A program made the translations under genes and the position numbers. DNA of 64,000 bases from Apus apus (taxonomy: Eukaryota; Chordata; Aves; Apodiformes; Apodidae): the NCBI RefSeq assembly GCF_020740795.1, contig NC_067287.1, forward strand, positions 16,507,501 to 16,571,500, written 5' to 3'. Shown here piece after piece: positions 1-12,500 of this stretch. Under the pieces are notes generated by a model. It had not been told where the DNA came from. It did no database searches and saw only the letters and a list, made by a program, of their open reading frames with translations. The first letter of the stretch is position 1; each line of letters starts with the position of its first letter.

Positions 1-190
1 TCCCCAAGATTGGGTTGGGAGCATCAGTCCAGCTGGCAAGAAGATCCACTGCTTCTTTAGGAGCCAGAGCTGTCTCATGCACTTAGCTTATCATCTGCTT
101 CCCTGCTGTCCCCTGCCTGATTGGCTGCCCCATGGCTGATAGGCCAAAACTGCTGCTGATCATGATCTCTTCTGGATTCTCTGTGTCCAG
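1..190 (+). other. STK36 intron (partial)
   Basis: No exon could be supported here. The sequence ends in a pyrimidine-rich acceptor (CTGTGTCCAG, 181-190) before the first visible STK36 exon. Confidence 0.6.
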
Positions 191-3100
191 GTCCTGGAAG
201 GGATGCTGGAGGGAGGCTCTTGTCTCCATCTTGTGCTCCGTGTTGTGGACAGCCTCCTGGCTACCCGATGTGACTCTGAGCTGCCTGACCACTTCTGCCA
301 AGAGCTTAATGTGCCTCTGTCTCCACTGTGTCTAGCTAAGCAGATCCTGGAGAGTGGTAGTGCCAAGCAGGTGAGTGTAGGACCCCAGAGAAATTTGGGC
401 TTCTCCCAGCCCAACAGAATGCTGGTACAGAGGAGGCCCTGGTGTCCTGCAGGAGCTGGCTCACAGGGCCGGTGCATCTTCCAGGCACCCTTAAGAAAGG
501 GGAGGTCCTGGCAGGGAAGGATCCTGCCACAACACAGTGGTGTTGGGATGTCCAGCAGACAATCCCCACTTGCTGTTTCTTTCTGTATCCTGCAGCAGCC
601 CTGGTGTATCAGAGTGCTGACAGACCTCCTCATGGTGACCACAGTTTATTTCGACAGCGAGTGTAGCCTGGAGGAGAGTGGGCAAAAGGACAGGTAGGGA
701 CAACTCTCTATGCTCTGAGATCTCTTGTGGCCACTTTGGGGACCCAGCAGTAGGTGCGATGGTGTTCATACTCTGTGGCTGGAGCTGTCTCCATGGGGAA
801 GCCTCATGGACTGAGGGCTTCAGTGCCGTATCAGTGTGCTCAGAGAGGAATGCTTTCCATGAGCAGGATCAATTAAGGGGAAGGCACAGCTGACTAGAGG
901 CCAGTTGTGCTGCCTGCTGACAGCAGCTCACAGTGCTAGTGTGTGCTGCCTGCTCCATTAGCCAGGGCCACGTGGGCCTGGCTAGGTCCCTGTCCTTACA
1001 GCAAGGGACCATGTTTATCTGCTCTCCTCTGCCCCTGCTGCTTCCCCCAGCCTGCAGGCCTTTCAGGACAGTGCCAGCTGCTTCCTAGCCCGGCTGCTGG
1101 GGCTGCTGGCCGAGCCAGCCAACAGCAAGAAGAGACTCTGCCAGCAAAGCCTTCTGGTAAGGGTGCCCCTGTCTCTCTCCTCCCTGCCCTCTTCCCCAGG
1201 GACAGAAGCTGTGGGGCTGGGGGTGTGTCAGGGGAAGTGCAGGCTGACGACTCTGCTCCCAGCTGTGCGGTCTGCTGCGTTCTAGTCAGGACAGGCTGTC
1301 TCACTTGCTGTGGTTTTGGAAGGAGATCACATTCAGAAAGGAGCTTTCTGAGGGGCCATCTTCCCTGGCCATGCCTCCATGTCTATCCTTCTCTCAGCTA
1401 GCATGCAGCCACATGTGGCTCCCACACAGTTACCTGGCTGGAGAGGGGACACTTGGTAGTCCCTGAAGCTCCAGCACAAATCCTTCTGCCATCTCTGCTG
1501 TCCTGCCACAGCGTCATCCCCCATCATCCTTCTCTCTCCTCCCACTCTTAGTCTGCAATGATGGCAACCCCTGTGTCTCCCCCAGTGCTTCAATCTGCTC
1601 TGTGAAAGCCTGGATGTGATGTGCCCTTCCATCTCTGCCTCCTTCTATGGCAGCCTGCGAGAGAAGCATCAGCCCCTGCTGAACAGACTCCTTCAGGAAT
1701 CCATATCTGAGCAGCCTGCTCTGCAAGGTAGCAGTGGTGGCAGCTTGTCACCTTCTCCTGGGCTTTTCTCTCTCCCTCCTGCTCTTGGCCTCCCTTGGAG
1801 CACCGACTGCCATTGCAGTGCTGTTGGCCAGAGGAAGTGACTGAACCTTGTCTGCCAAAACCACTGCTAACCAAGGCTCTCCTTTTCTCTCCCTCAATCT
1901 CAGATGTATTCTCATGTCACAAGCCTGACTTTTCCTCTCTTGGCCTCCAACCCCATCCTGCTGCCCCTCAGCATCCCTCTCCCTTAGCACATGTCTCCCA
2001 AGCTCTGTCCCTGTGCAGGTGCAGTGATGGAGGCCAACTCATCCCATGAGCAGAGCCCACATGTGGCAGACATCTTCATGGCTGCATTGGCTGCTGCCTG
2101 CAGCATCCCCCTGGAGAGGAATGGCTGTCGGGAAGCCAAGCAGCAGGTCAGGCCATCTGTAGGGTGTGGAGGTGTGGTCCCTGCAGGGGCAGCAGTCCTT
2201 TCAGTAAGAATCTCTTTGTCAGCAGCAGAATGGAGGGCTGGGGTCCTTTGGCTTCGGGGGCTGCAGGGCTGGCATTTGCAACCTGCTCCCTCCCAGCCAA
2301 CAGCTGAGTTTCAGGAGTCTAAGGACTCATAAGTCAATTATGAGACTCACACTTAGAATTAGAACTGTGGGATGGGCCAAGTAAAGAACTAGGCAGTGTA
2401 GAGAAAACATGAAGAATTCTTACAGGGCAGTGATATGAACTGTAGGAAATCTGAACTTGAATGAACAATTAATAAGAGGGAAAACAAAACTACAGATTTA
2501 CGTTTGATCCTGTAACTCAACTCTGAGTCAACAAGGAGGGAAGCAGAGGAGGAATCTCACCTTGCTCATCTGAGCTCTGGGATGGTGCATCAAAGCCATG
2601 CTGGGTCATGGCAGATGGGCATCCCTTCATGACTGCGGGCAACATGTAAGAAGCAGATGCCTTCTTTCATTAATTTATTGCTAGCACTAAACTCCTTAAG
2701 TCTGTGCAGTGCTTCAGATGTGCAAAACAGGCTGATTTCTGCAGGTCGCTCAGGAGGTAGCTGAAAAGCTTATGGAGGGAGAGAGCCAGAAGCTTGGGAG
2801 ACTGTTGGGGAGACTAGAGCACCCAAGCTGCTCCTTGAATGTGCTGAAGGTAATGGTCCCATCCATTTATCTGGCTGCACCCAGAAATGCCTGGATGTCA
2901 AGTCTGGGGTTAGGAGCATGGGGAACGGGGAACTGTGGCCTCAGCCCTCAATGACTCCCATCTCCCTGGTGTCAGTTGTTGAATAATGAGCCATGGTAGC
3001 CATGGGATGTGACTGGGCTGGGCCTGGTCACTGTGTCCCTGTCCCCAGGGGCTGGTATGCATCTCTCCCCTTTGTCTTGCAGATCCTTTACGCTGGCTGC

Positions 3101-6100
3101 CATGCCAGCCTGAGCCTGTGCCAGCACCTGGGAAGGAGCCAACGACTGTGGGATTCCCTCCTGCAGCTCTTGAAGGGCAAGGTAGGGCAGACCACAGCCT
3201 CAGTGGTGGGGTAGAAGTGTGAGCAAGCAGAACACATTCCTCTGAGTGCTGCTCAGACCAAGCTGGGGAGCATGTGGGGAGAAGAGTTTGAGGGAGCTTA
3301 GTCTGGAGAGTGCAGTTCTCCTACAGGGCCCAGGAACATGCCCTCCTCCCCTCCCAGCCTTGCTGTCCCCCTGTAACTCCTGCTCCCTTGGCAGGTCCCC
3401 ATGGCAGAGGTGGCCCAGGGGGCAGCCTGTGAGGCCTCTCTGTACCTACTGGCCCTGCTCAGCCTGCAGCTCCAGGCCCCCCCTCCCAGGTAAGCACCTG
3501 CTTTCACTCATGGGTGGGAATGGAATGTGCACTGCCCTGAATGGTCCTTTGTCCCACTCCCTGCCCAGAGCTGGGCTCCTGCTCTCACTGATCCCTCCGA
3601 TCCAGACACACCAGCAGAGTGCTGAGCAGTGTGGGTGGGTGCTGAGGATGAGGTGAGGACCCAGTGTGGACAAGGAGGTGCTGTGAACCAAGGCTCAGTC
3701 CTCTTGCAAGGTGGCTGCTTCCCAGCCCTGGGGATACTTGGATGCTGCTGCTCTGTGGGATGTGAAGGTGTGGGAACACTGTGCCTCTCTTCTGGTCCCT
3801 GTGTTTCAGGCTTGAGGAGGTGGTTACACTGGCTGTGGATCTCATCATCCAGTCTCCTCTCATCTCCCTTGTGGTAAGTCTGCCCACCCTGCCAGAGCTG
3901 CCACTGAGAGCCCTGCAGAGCCCCACATCCCATTTGGGTCTTACTGTTGCTTACTCAGGGTGGGATGGGGACAGGCACAGCCTGGCTGTCCCTGCCCTGG
4001 GCCAAGGGATGAAGAGTCAGTGCTGAGCAGGCAGATGGGGAAGCCCCAAAGGTGCTGAGTGCTCCCTGTCCCACAGGGTGCTGCAGCATTCCTCCTGGCA
4101 CAGCTAAATCAGCACAGGGTGGCCTTGGAGCTCACAGCAGAAGAGATCATACCAGTGGTGACAAATACTCTGACAGCATCTGCTGAGGTATGGAATGGGG
4201 ACAGAGGAGCAGGGAAGCCATGCAGTCATCCCTTTGTGGAGGTGTGCAAAGATGGGCTCAGAAGGGTGCAGGTGTGGTGCTGCTGCCCTCAGATGCAGCT
4301 CCAGCCTCTCCACCACTCTCTCTTACAGCTGCAGCTTCCCCCGCCAATGGGTGCTGGTCTCTACGATGGGCTCTTTTTCCTTCTACTGAAGCTCCTTGCC
4401 CAGGTACCAGTCTGCCCATCTCCCTTTTTCCTGGTCCTGCTGAAAGATCTGGGAGCAAAAAGACCTCAATGTGGATTGGTAATGGAGGCTGAGGCAAACC
4501 AGGGAGCTGAGCAGCTTTGGCTGAGCTGTACAGTCATGTAGTCATGTAGTCATGACAGTCACCTGTGTTGTCTGTGGAGCTCTGGAAGGTTAGCAGGAGA
4601 GTGGTGGGCAGGAAAGGGTGATCCACTGGCTCACTGGAGTGAGAGAAGGCAGATGCCTTGGGACTGGCACCGTCAGTGGGTGCAGCAGGACTGCCAGCTG
4701 CCTGGCTCCCTCTGCTCCCCTGGTCCATGTCTGTCCAGCCCTGACCTTCCCAGGATCATGGAGCTGTCAGAGCCATGTACAAAAATCCTGGGGAGCCATG
4801 GGGGACCATGAAGCCCTCTAACATCTGCCTTCCCACCTCTAGGAGGATGTGATCATGGAGCAGGGTTTTGCTGCCTCGGAGCTGTGGAGTGTGATGTGGC
4901 ATCGTGGTGCTGCAGTGCTTCGTGCAGGCAGTGACCAGGCAGCGCTGGAGGGAGGCCCTGTGGTGGCAGAGCCAGACTGGAACCTCCTCTCCCCTCGTGG
5001 TAGGTGCTGCAGGACAGCAGGGCACGTGCCCTGCACCCTGCTCCATATCCTGCTCTCACTTGCCTACATCTGTCCCTGTCAGCACCTGGTCCTTGAGGCC
5101 AGATGGGCTCAGGGGGCTTTTCTTGAGGATGGCAGTTGTCCTCTGGGAGAGAGGGCTGGGCTGGCCTCTGCTGTGCCCAGTCAGCAGCAGCTCAGCTGAG
5201 CTGGCTGTGGAGGAACAAGAAAACGTGTCTCTGCTGCAGGGGTCACCCTGGCAGATGTGACCACCATGGGTGGAGACTGGCCTGGTCTTGAGCAGGGAAG
5301 CACAGAAGCAACCTTGGAGCAGCCTTGAGGCAGTACAGACAAACAGAAAAGAGGAGACTTTTCAGCCTTCCCTAGCTTTGCCACTCTGCTGTGCTGTTTC
5401 CCTGCAGGCACCCTGTTCTTCCTCAGCCTGGCCCTCTTTGTCTTCACTCATGAGTCCCACTGGTGCCTGCCTCAGCTCATCCAGCCCCAAGGTGTCCTCA
5501 TGGTGACGCTGAAGAGGCTGCTGTCCCCTGGCTTCCTGGCATGCCTGGCACAGACGTGAGTTGTGGGGAGGGCTGAAGTGGGCAAAGCTCAGCTGGTGAA
5601 TGGGGAGGGCTTGGACACAAGCACACAGAGGGCTGAGAAGTTCCTGACCTGGCACTTGCAGGGCACAGCTCACCTGCAGAGCCTCTCATTAGTGCCTGGT
5701 GTGGAGAACATCCTCTGCCTCTTGCTCTGATGTTTTTCTGATCACCTTTGTATTAAGCTCTCTCTAATGAACACAGGCAAGCTGGAGAGGATGGCGACCC
5801 TAAGCTCGTCCCAGCTGTGGTGATCCAGACCTGCCAGCTCCTCTGTTCCCTTTTTGCCCTGGATGTGGATGGAGACACCTTAGCATTGGTCATGGAGGCA
5901 GTGAGAGGTGCCCAGATCCCTTCCCAGCTGCTGCAGGTACGTACCATCTTGGCCCTGTGTTTCTCTTCTCACCCATACTGTGGAAACACCTCCCCACATT
6001 GCAGCCCCTGGTGCGTTGCACCATTTCCCACTGTGCTGGCAGTTTCTGCCCACACAGGGACATCACTTCAGTGCCACGCAGCCCTCAAAGCAGCTTGGCC

Positions 6101-7265
6101 AGCAGCTGAGCTCTGCACTGACCTGCTGGCAGCCTTCACCCGCTGCTTGACTCGTCCCATACGTGAGGACACCTCACTCAGCACTGCTCTGTCTCCTTTC
6201 TCCTTAGGTCTGCTCTTGCCATCTGCCCCTCTCGTGCACCGAGCTCCCCATGAGCCTCTTGTACCGCTTTGTGGTGTCTGACGAGCAGGTCATAGACCAA
6301 ATGGTGAGGGAAGCTGCTGCCTCGGAGCACATCATTGCCTTCTTGACGTCTGCCTTGTTTTCAGACCTCCCCAGACTCACAAGTGACCTCCTGTCTCTCT
6401 TGGCCCATGTGGCCCGGGCCAGTCCGGAACACTTGCCCTTTCTCCAGAGGATCCTGAGGGGCTCGGATGGGGCCAACCAGCCACTGACCTGTCTGCTGGG
6501 TCACTGCCAACACCCAATCCGGGCCAAAACCTGCACCCTGTTGGGCAACATGCTCCGGTACAGCCACGGCTTTCCCCAGGCGCTGCAGAGCCAGCCTGGC
6601 TTGCTGGAGAGCCTGCTGGGGTGCCTGGAGGACCAGGAGGAGAGCGTGCGCCGGGCAGCCAGCTTCGCAGTGGCCAACGCAGCCTACCGCAAGTCCTTCC
6701 CCGCTGGGACCCTGGGCGGGGCCGTGCCCCGGCTGGTGCGGCTGCTGCGTGACTCGCAGGCCAGGACATGCTGCAACGCAGCCATGGCCCTGGGCAACCT
6801 GGGCTGGTGCTCAGCGGAGCTGGGACACCTGCTGATGGAGAGCAAGGCTCCCCATGTCCTGCTGGAGATGGCCTGCCGGGACCCCCGGGAGAGTGTGCGT
6901 GAGGGAGCTCTCGTCGCGTTGCAGGCCCTGAGCCAGCACCCTGGGATACGGCAGGTACCGCACGGGGACCTCGGCTCCTCTGTGGGACCTGACGGTGCTG
7001 CGGGGACAAGGCTGGTGGGTGACTCGGGTCCGTCTCTGCTCCGCAGGTCCTGCTGTCCCTCGGCGCCACGGAGAAGCTGGCTGCACTGGCCGGCAGCAGT
7101 GACTCGCAGCCCGCTGCTGGTGGCAGCTCCCGGCCGCTTTCTGCCCGGCACCGCGAGAAGCTCCTGCGCCTCCTCGCACCTCTGCAGAGCACCGGCGGGA
7201 GCGGCGATGGAACGCACCCCGGCTCCCCCGCTCGCGGCAAGTCGGCCGCCCCGCCCCGGCGCTGA
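191..7265 (+). CDS. STK36: STK36 (fused-type serine/threonine kinase 36), 3' portion, 16 exons
   Basis: Exons: 191-370, 596-693, 1051-1156, 1586-1727, 2019-2146, 2745-2849, 3083-3181, 3395-3489, 3810-3873, 4077-4187, 4329-4403, 4843-4999, 5408-5555, 5777-5936, 6208-6954, 7047-7265 (stop TGA 7263-7265). All junctions are GT-AG and phases agree, giving 877 residues. Human STK36 has 1315, so the N-terminal kinase domain lies upstream of the window. The visible part is helical and ARM/HEAT-like. Matches to the human protein include SDLLSLLAHVARASPEHLPF, ASFAVANAAYRK, MALGNLGW, LEMACRDP and the end VLLSLGATEKL. From family knowledge, STK36 acts in Hedgehog signalling and in central-pair assembly of motile cilia, and this region serves as scaffold rather than catalyst. 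The large 747-nt exon (6208-6954) carries most of the terminal repeats. The last exon is CpG-rich and ends in a basic tail. TTLL4 follows at once. Confidence is high; the identity rests on recalled homology. Confidence 0.95.
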
Positions 7266-7320
7266 GGACTGACGCCGGACTTTGTCCTTTCCCGTTCCTG
7301 GAAAAGTGCCTGTAGACCTC

Positions 7321-7326
7321 AAGAAA
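7321..7326 (+). terminator. Candidate variant poly(A) signal AAGAAA of STK36
   Basis: No AATAAA or ATTAAA occurs between the STK36 stop (7265) and the TTLL4 CpG island. AAGAAA lies 56 nt after the stop and is a known weak variant hexamer. The first canonical AATAAA on this strand is at 8516-8521, already inside TTLL4 intron 1. Which one is used cannot be told from sequence. Confidence 0.3.
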
Positions 7327-7485
7327 ACCCCTGTTTCTGGGCGGCCCCCCAGCGCCCCGGGGCTTGCCCCCCCCGCCCCGCCCCGCCCCGGGGCAGCCCC
7401 CGGGCACCGCCGCCCCGGCTGTGCTTCCGCCGGGCCGGCAGGCGGCGCTGCGCGGCCCGTGCCGCCCGCTGGCGCGGGGGCCGCC

Positions 7486-7498
7486 GGGAGCTGTAGTT
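7486..7498 (-). promoter_or_regulatory. ZNF143/Staf-type promoter motif
   Basis: On the minus strand this reads AACTACAGCTCCC, matching the ACTACA-NN-TCCC core common in CpG-island promoters and bound by ZNF143. It sits about 20 bp upstream of the X-box-like site and about 90 bp before the presumed exon 1 donor of TTLL4, a typical core-promoter position. Confidence 0.55.
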
Positions 7499-7499
7499 A

Positions 7500-7588
7500 G
7501 GAGGCGGCCCCGCCCTGGTCTCCATAGTAACGGCGGGCGGCGGCGGCGGCGCGCGGAGCGGCGGGGCCCGCGGGAGCCGAGCTGGGCG
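7500..7588 (+). other. Probable non-coding first exon of TTLL4
   Basis: The donor GTGAGT at 7589 follows a GC-rich leader within the CpG island. No start codon leads into the TTLL4 frame here; the coding frame opens only after the acceptor at 14871/14872. The 5' boundary is a guess from promoter-motif position. Confidence 0.45.
7518..7531 (+). promoter_or_regulatory. RFX X-box-like element
   Basis: GTCTCCATAGTAAC resembles the X-box GTNRCC-N(0-3)-RGYAAC. The right half-site AGTAAC is perfect, the left half has one mismatch (T for R), and the spacer is 2 bp. RFX factors drive cilium genes. Both flanking genes (STK36 and the tubulin polyglutamylase TTLL4) have cilium-linked roles, so the site is plausible. 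Binding is inferred. Confidence 0.5.
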
Positions 7589-9126
7589 GTGAGTACGGGA
7601 GGGGCGGGCCCGCTGTGCCTCCCTGCCGGGGAGCGGGGCCCTTCGTGGGGGGTGCGTGTCTTCCCGCTTGTCCGCGCCTTCCCGGCTGTCCTCCCCAGAG
7701 TCCCCCCGGGCCGTGGGGCCCTCGCTCCCCCCCGCTGCCTCCCCGTCCCCGCCTCGCCGGGCCCCCCGGCCTCCCCTGCCCCGCCGCCTTGCTCCCAGCA
7801 CCCGCCCGGCCTGTGTCCGGGCCCCGAGGGGGCGCATTTCCCAAGCCCAGGCCTCCCCGCCTTGGCCCGACTCTGCCTCCCCCGGGGCCTCGCCGCCCCG
7901 GGCCCCGGCCCTGGGGCCGCACGGGGGTGCAGCGCGGCGGGACGCGCGGGGGCCGGGTCCCGACCGCCGCTCCCGGGGCGGAACCGGGCGTCTCGGTGCG
8001 GCCCTTGGCCTCCAAGACTTTTACTTGAAGACGTGAGACCCACAGCGTGTTTCCCGGGCGAGCGGCAGGGAGGGTGAGGAGCTGGCTCCTTAGCGAGCCT
8101 GTCCAGCGGCACTTGGAGCTGCAGTCAGGATGGCGCTGGGGCAGACCAGCTGTTAATCCTTCTGCTGGGGTCTTGGTCTGGCTGCTCTGGTGTTGCTAAA
8201 AAGGAGCTGATGGGTCTGAACGGTGAAGCTGCGAGAAGAGTTGAGTCAGGCCTGAAGTGTTTCCTGAATATCCCCAGGGTCCAGGCTGGGAATGAGGGGC
8301 ACGGGAGTGGGGAAGCCCTGTAGCGCTGTGCCAGCCTGCTGCCTCCCTGCCTGGCCAGGCGGTGGGTATTTCATGGGCAGCAGAGTTCAGCCCCACAGGT
8401 CCACATCAAAACCCTCCCTCTGTGACTCCTGTGGTGTGGCTTTTCTTTCTTACTGCTGCATGCTCCCCACTGAACATGCACATGAGGGTCTGGTGGTTCC
8501 TAGCCAGTCTGGGGGAATAAACAGCGAGTTGTTGTTGGTCTGATTACAGTTTTATCTAATAATTTTTTTCCTTGATTCTTAGCGGTTGTACACAGCAGAT
8601 GGTGGCACTTGTCTGCCCTTGCATTGCTCTCTTGCTGCAATCCTTAAGTTTTGTATTAAACAAATTATTTTAGATCAGCCCCTGCTGCTCTTCTGTCACA
8701 TCTGGGGCCCTTTGCTGCATAGCAGGGATCACGTTGTGAGGAGGACACTGGCAGAGCCAAATGCTGCTGTCCCCAGATAATGACTCCTGCATGGAGATGT
8801 CGTGTCACCAATCCAGGCCATGGGCTTTGGCTGCTGTATGGGCCTGGCTGGTTGCCGTTCCTTGGCATTTCCTGAGTTTATCCTGTGCAGCAAGTCTGGG
8901 AGTATCTGGTGCCTTCTTCCCAACCTGAATCTCAGTTTCTGCTCCACTCCAAGCTCCTAGAAACCACTGTATGAAGTGAGGTGGTTTCCTCCAGAGGGAT
9001 CTTTCCTACCCCAGTCAAGACATGGAATGACCCTCGTCACATACTGAAGGACAGACCTGGGAGGTTTTTTTTCAGATATTTTTCAGGAAAAAAAGTATCA
9101 AGAAAAGAGAACAAATAAATGATGTA

Positions 9127-9513
9127 ATAGAATCATAGAATGGCTTGGAAGGGACCTTAAAGATCATCTAATTCCAACTCCCTTGCCCGTGGGCGGGGAC
9201 ACCTCCCACTAGACCAGGTTGCTCAAAGTCCCATCCAACCTGGCCTTAAACACTTCCAGGGAGGGGGCATCCACAGCTCCTCTGGGCAACCTGTTTCAGT
9301 GTCTTGCCACCCTCACAGTAAAGGATTTTTTCCTAATATCTAGTCTAAATCTATCCTCTTTTCGGCTTAAAACCTTTCCCCCTTGTCCTATCAATACAAA
9401 CCCTTGTAAAAAGTCCCTCTCCAGCTTTACTGTGGCCCTTCAGGTACTGGAAAGCTGCTATAAGGTCTCCCTAGAGCCTTCTCCAGGCTGAAAAACCCAT
9501 CTCTCTCAGACTG
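9127..9513 (-). mobile_element. CR1 LINE, 3' fragment
   Basis: The plus strand reads as the complement of a CR1 3' end. The terminal ATAGAATC/ATAGAATG motif at 9127 is followed by the conserved blocks GAAGGGACCTTAAAGATCAT and CACTAGACCAGGTTGCTCAA and ends near 'cagactgtgt'. It is 5'-truncated, as most avian CR1 copies are, with no reverse-transcriptase frame left. Confidence 0.9.
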
Positions 9514-12500
9514 TGTTTTGAACTAATTGAGCAGTTATTGTCTCCTTGCTACGTATTGATATTTTATTCTTGTTCCACTCATCCCAAGTCTTCCACCTTT
9601 ATTTCTATGCCAAAGGCTGAGAGGCCAGGCTGCCTAAAACCAGACTGATCTGTGCTGACCACCTGTCAGTTCCCATGCTGGTGGCCAAGCTCTCCCTAGG
9701 TCTTACTGGATAATTCTGTACCTTTTCTCTAATTGTGAAGCTCAGTTGAGAATGTTACCCCTTCAGTTTGCTGTCTCTTGGATCTGCAGAAGGGTGCTCT
9801 AGACCTCCTCACTGAAAGACTATAAGCTGGCCACTTTTAACCCAGGCTTGTTTCCCTACTCTAGTGTATGCTGCAGTACAGCTGGTCCTGTGTCTCAGGT
9901 GATGAGAAAGTACAAATTAGGGATGGGAGTGAGGGCAGTGACGTTCTAGCTTCACTGCTGGGGAAATACAGAGCTGTGCAGTCTGCTGCGGCTGTCTGCA
10001 GGTCCCCTTCAGTGGCCTGGGGACTCTGGGAAGAAAAGGCAGTATCTTTCAGTAGCGATGAGTCCCCATGCCCTTCCACAAGGCCCCCTGTACTCTGGTC
10101 ACAGCCAGGTCAGCCCAGCCAGGGTGAGAACAGAGCCAGCCCTTTATTTCAGAGCTCCCCAGTGTGCTGTCTCCATGTCTTCTCAGCTGCAGCCCTGGAT
10201 TTTCTGCCTAACTGTGCTGCAGGCCATCACCTCATCCAGGACTGTGCTCTGGTGTCCTGAGAGAGGAGATCAAGTCCCCTGTGAGCTGGAATGTGTGTGC
10301 CTTCAGTTCCCAGCCCATGTATCCATGGAGGAAGGCATCTGCTGTGATGCAGAGTGAGGTAGTGCCTGGATCCAGCTCTCCTGCGGCTTGGTCCAGTGCC
10401 CTGCTGCCCATAGAGTCTGCCTCTCTTCCCACCACCTTGGGAATGGGAGTGTACTCTGGAGCTGCTCTACTTCTCTTGCACAGCAGTGCTCTGCTTAGTT
10501 AAAGGATAATTTTGGAGAGCCACGCACTTCTGATGCCTTCTCTGTTCAGAGTGGAGTTCAGTGCCGCAGCCATTGAACTGAAATGTCTAGCCCTGGTGCA
10601 AATGCCAGACACAAATGTAATCCTGGGATGCAGGTGGAATTTGCTGACACATCCCCACAGTGGGTGGTTTCTCTCTGATGTTGATTCTTGACCTGAGTGA
10701 CCGAGAAAAAACTTGGTCTTCTGATCAGGAGAGAAACTGGTCATCGTGTGGTGCCTCTGTGTTTGCACCCAGAGGTGGTTCTGCAGGATGGTGCTGGAGC
10801 TCCCATGTAACTGCAAGGCAAAGCAGCATGCCAGGCTGTTGGTCCCTGTGCCACTGGCATTTCTGTGGTGACTGAGCTGTCTCTCAGCTGTCTTGTCCTC
10901 ATGGATTTCTTATGGTCAGCAGGACCCTCTGCTTGAACTTGTGAGTGGCCTGGGGTGCTGCTTTGTCTCAGAGTGTGACTGCACTTGAGGCCACTTTCTT
11001 CCTGGAGCTGGTGTAGGTGAGGGTTGTTCCTGCGCTGTTGAAACACGAGTGTACTTAGCTACCAGGTGTAAGAGCAGCTTTAGGCACTCTCAGTCTGTTG
11101 GTTTCAGATCAATACACACAATCTTGTTGAAAGCTTTTTAGTTTTTTTGAAGGGGTACAAATCTTATTTTGAAATTTATATTGGTTTTCAAATCTGTTTA
11201 TTTTGCGTTGTTAGCTCACTTGTGCAAGCTTTAATCAAAAGCCCCAGAGCTGCAAGTGAGGAACTTGGTGTGAACTCAGGTTTTGTTTAGAAAAAGTTGT
11301 TATCATTTCTAGTCATAAAAAATGGAAATTGTACCCTGCAGTGACACAAAAAACAATAGCAAATCACAGTTGTCTGATTTCCCCCTCGCTCTTGTGACTT
11401 TGGGCTGCATGAGGCTGACAGCACATTATCAGGTCAGCTTGCAGCTCATACATTTGCAAGCTCTTGTTATTTTGAGTGTGTCACCACAGCTGCGTTTAAA
11501 ATAACCTCCCCAGCCAAACTCATGTGATGGAGGGATGATGTGCACACCCAGGCTCTTACGGTCCTGTCCATTCCTGTTAGAAACAGGTCCGCGAGGAGCT
11601 GCCGTCAGAGCAGCAGATGCCGCAGGGAGCCTGGGGCTGGACAAGGGGACTCCCACTGATGCCTAGTGGGGTGCACACTGGCTGGGGTGTGTGGTGGCCC
11701 CTGCGCACCTGGGATGTGACATTCATGAAGGCTGTGGCAGCACTCCAGCTGACGTCCTGAAGCGTGTGAGCAGGCTGTGCAATAATAAAAGGTGCTAGGG
11801 AAATCATTGTGAGTGCAGCTGTACCGTCACTCCAACAGTGACAACTTTGGCCTCTATATTGTATGTCAATAAGTCCAAGCCAAAATCCATTAATTACTAG
11901 TAATGATGTTTGGGTTTGACTTCCAGCCTGGCGAGTTCACCCTGGGCTTTTCCCAGCTCATGTTTCTACAATAAAATTTCCAAGTGTAGTTTTATTGCTG
12001 TTGTGAGCAGCAGAGTGGACTCCTGCTCCTTTGCTGTAGGGTTGGCAGAACTAGAGATTGCATCAGGCTGTGACCTTGCTTCACCCCAAAACTCTTGAGT
12101 TAAGTGTAAGGGGGAAACTTTGCTGCCTGGTGACCACCAGAGGTTTACCTTGGGGCAGGTGCTGTGGTTTGTGCCCAGAGCCACAGGCATGTGGCAGTTG
12201 CTGTGCTGTTGTGCCCACAGCCTGACATGAAGGTGCCTCCATCTCTGCCAGTGCTCCTGGATGTTCAGTAGCTGCTTTGCCAAGCTGTCCTGGCAGCAAG
12301 GGCAGCAGCTGGTTTGCAGGCAGGCAGAGGTGGCTGTGCTGGCACGCAGGAGGTGTGATAGGAGTGTGGATGGGGGGAAGGACAGTGACAGGTGGGGGGA
12401 ATGCTCCCAGTCTGGGTACATCCTGACCTGCCCCATCTGGGGGCCTGTTTGTACTTTCATCTTCCCGGCCCCAACCTCAAAGCTCCTGTGTCTTCAGAGG

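Larger units (their letters stand above)
7330..8010. promoter_or_regulatory. CpG island and promoter of TTLL4
   Basis: This is a dense, very GC-rich block with many CpG dinucleotides, in contrast to the introns on both sides. It contains GC-boxes (CCCCGCCC near 7374-7385 and 7508-7515), a ZNF143-type motif (7486-7498, minus strand) and an X-box-like motif (7518-7531). A splice donor, GCG|GTGAGT, lies at 7588/7589. This fits a TATA-less housekeeping promoter with a non-coding first exon of TTLL4 ending at 7588. The start site is not determined. Confidence 0.75.

Noticed and set aside
6811-8112. 433-codon minus-strand open frame
   Set aside because: It lies antisense to STK36 exons and continues through the TTLL4 CpG island; GC-rich DNA has few stops and the product is Gly/Pro/Arg-rich.
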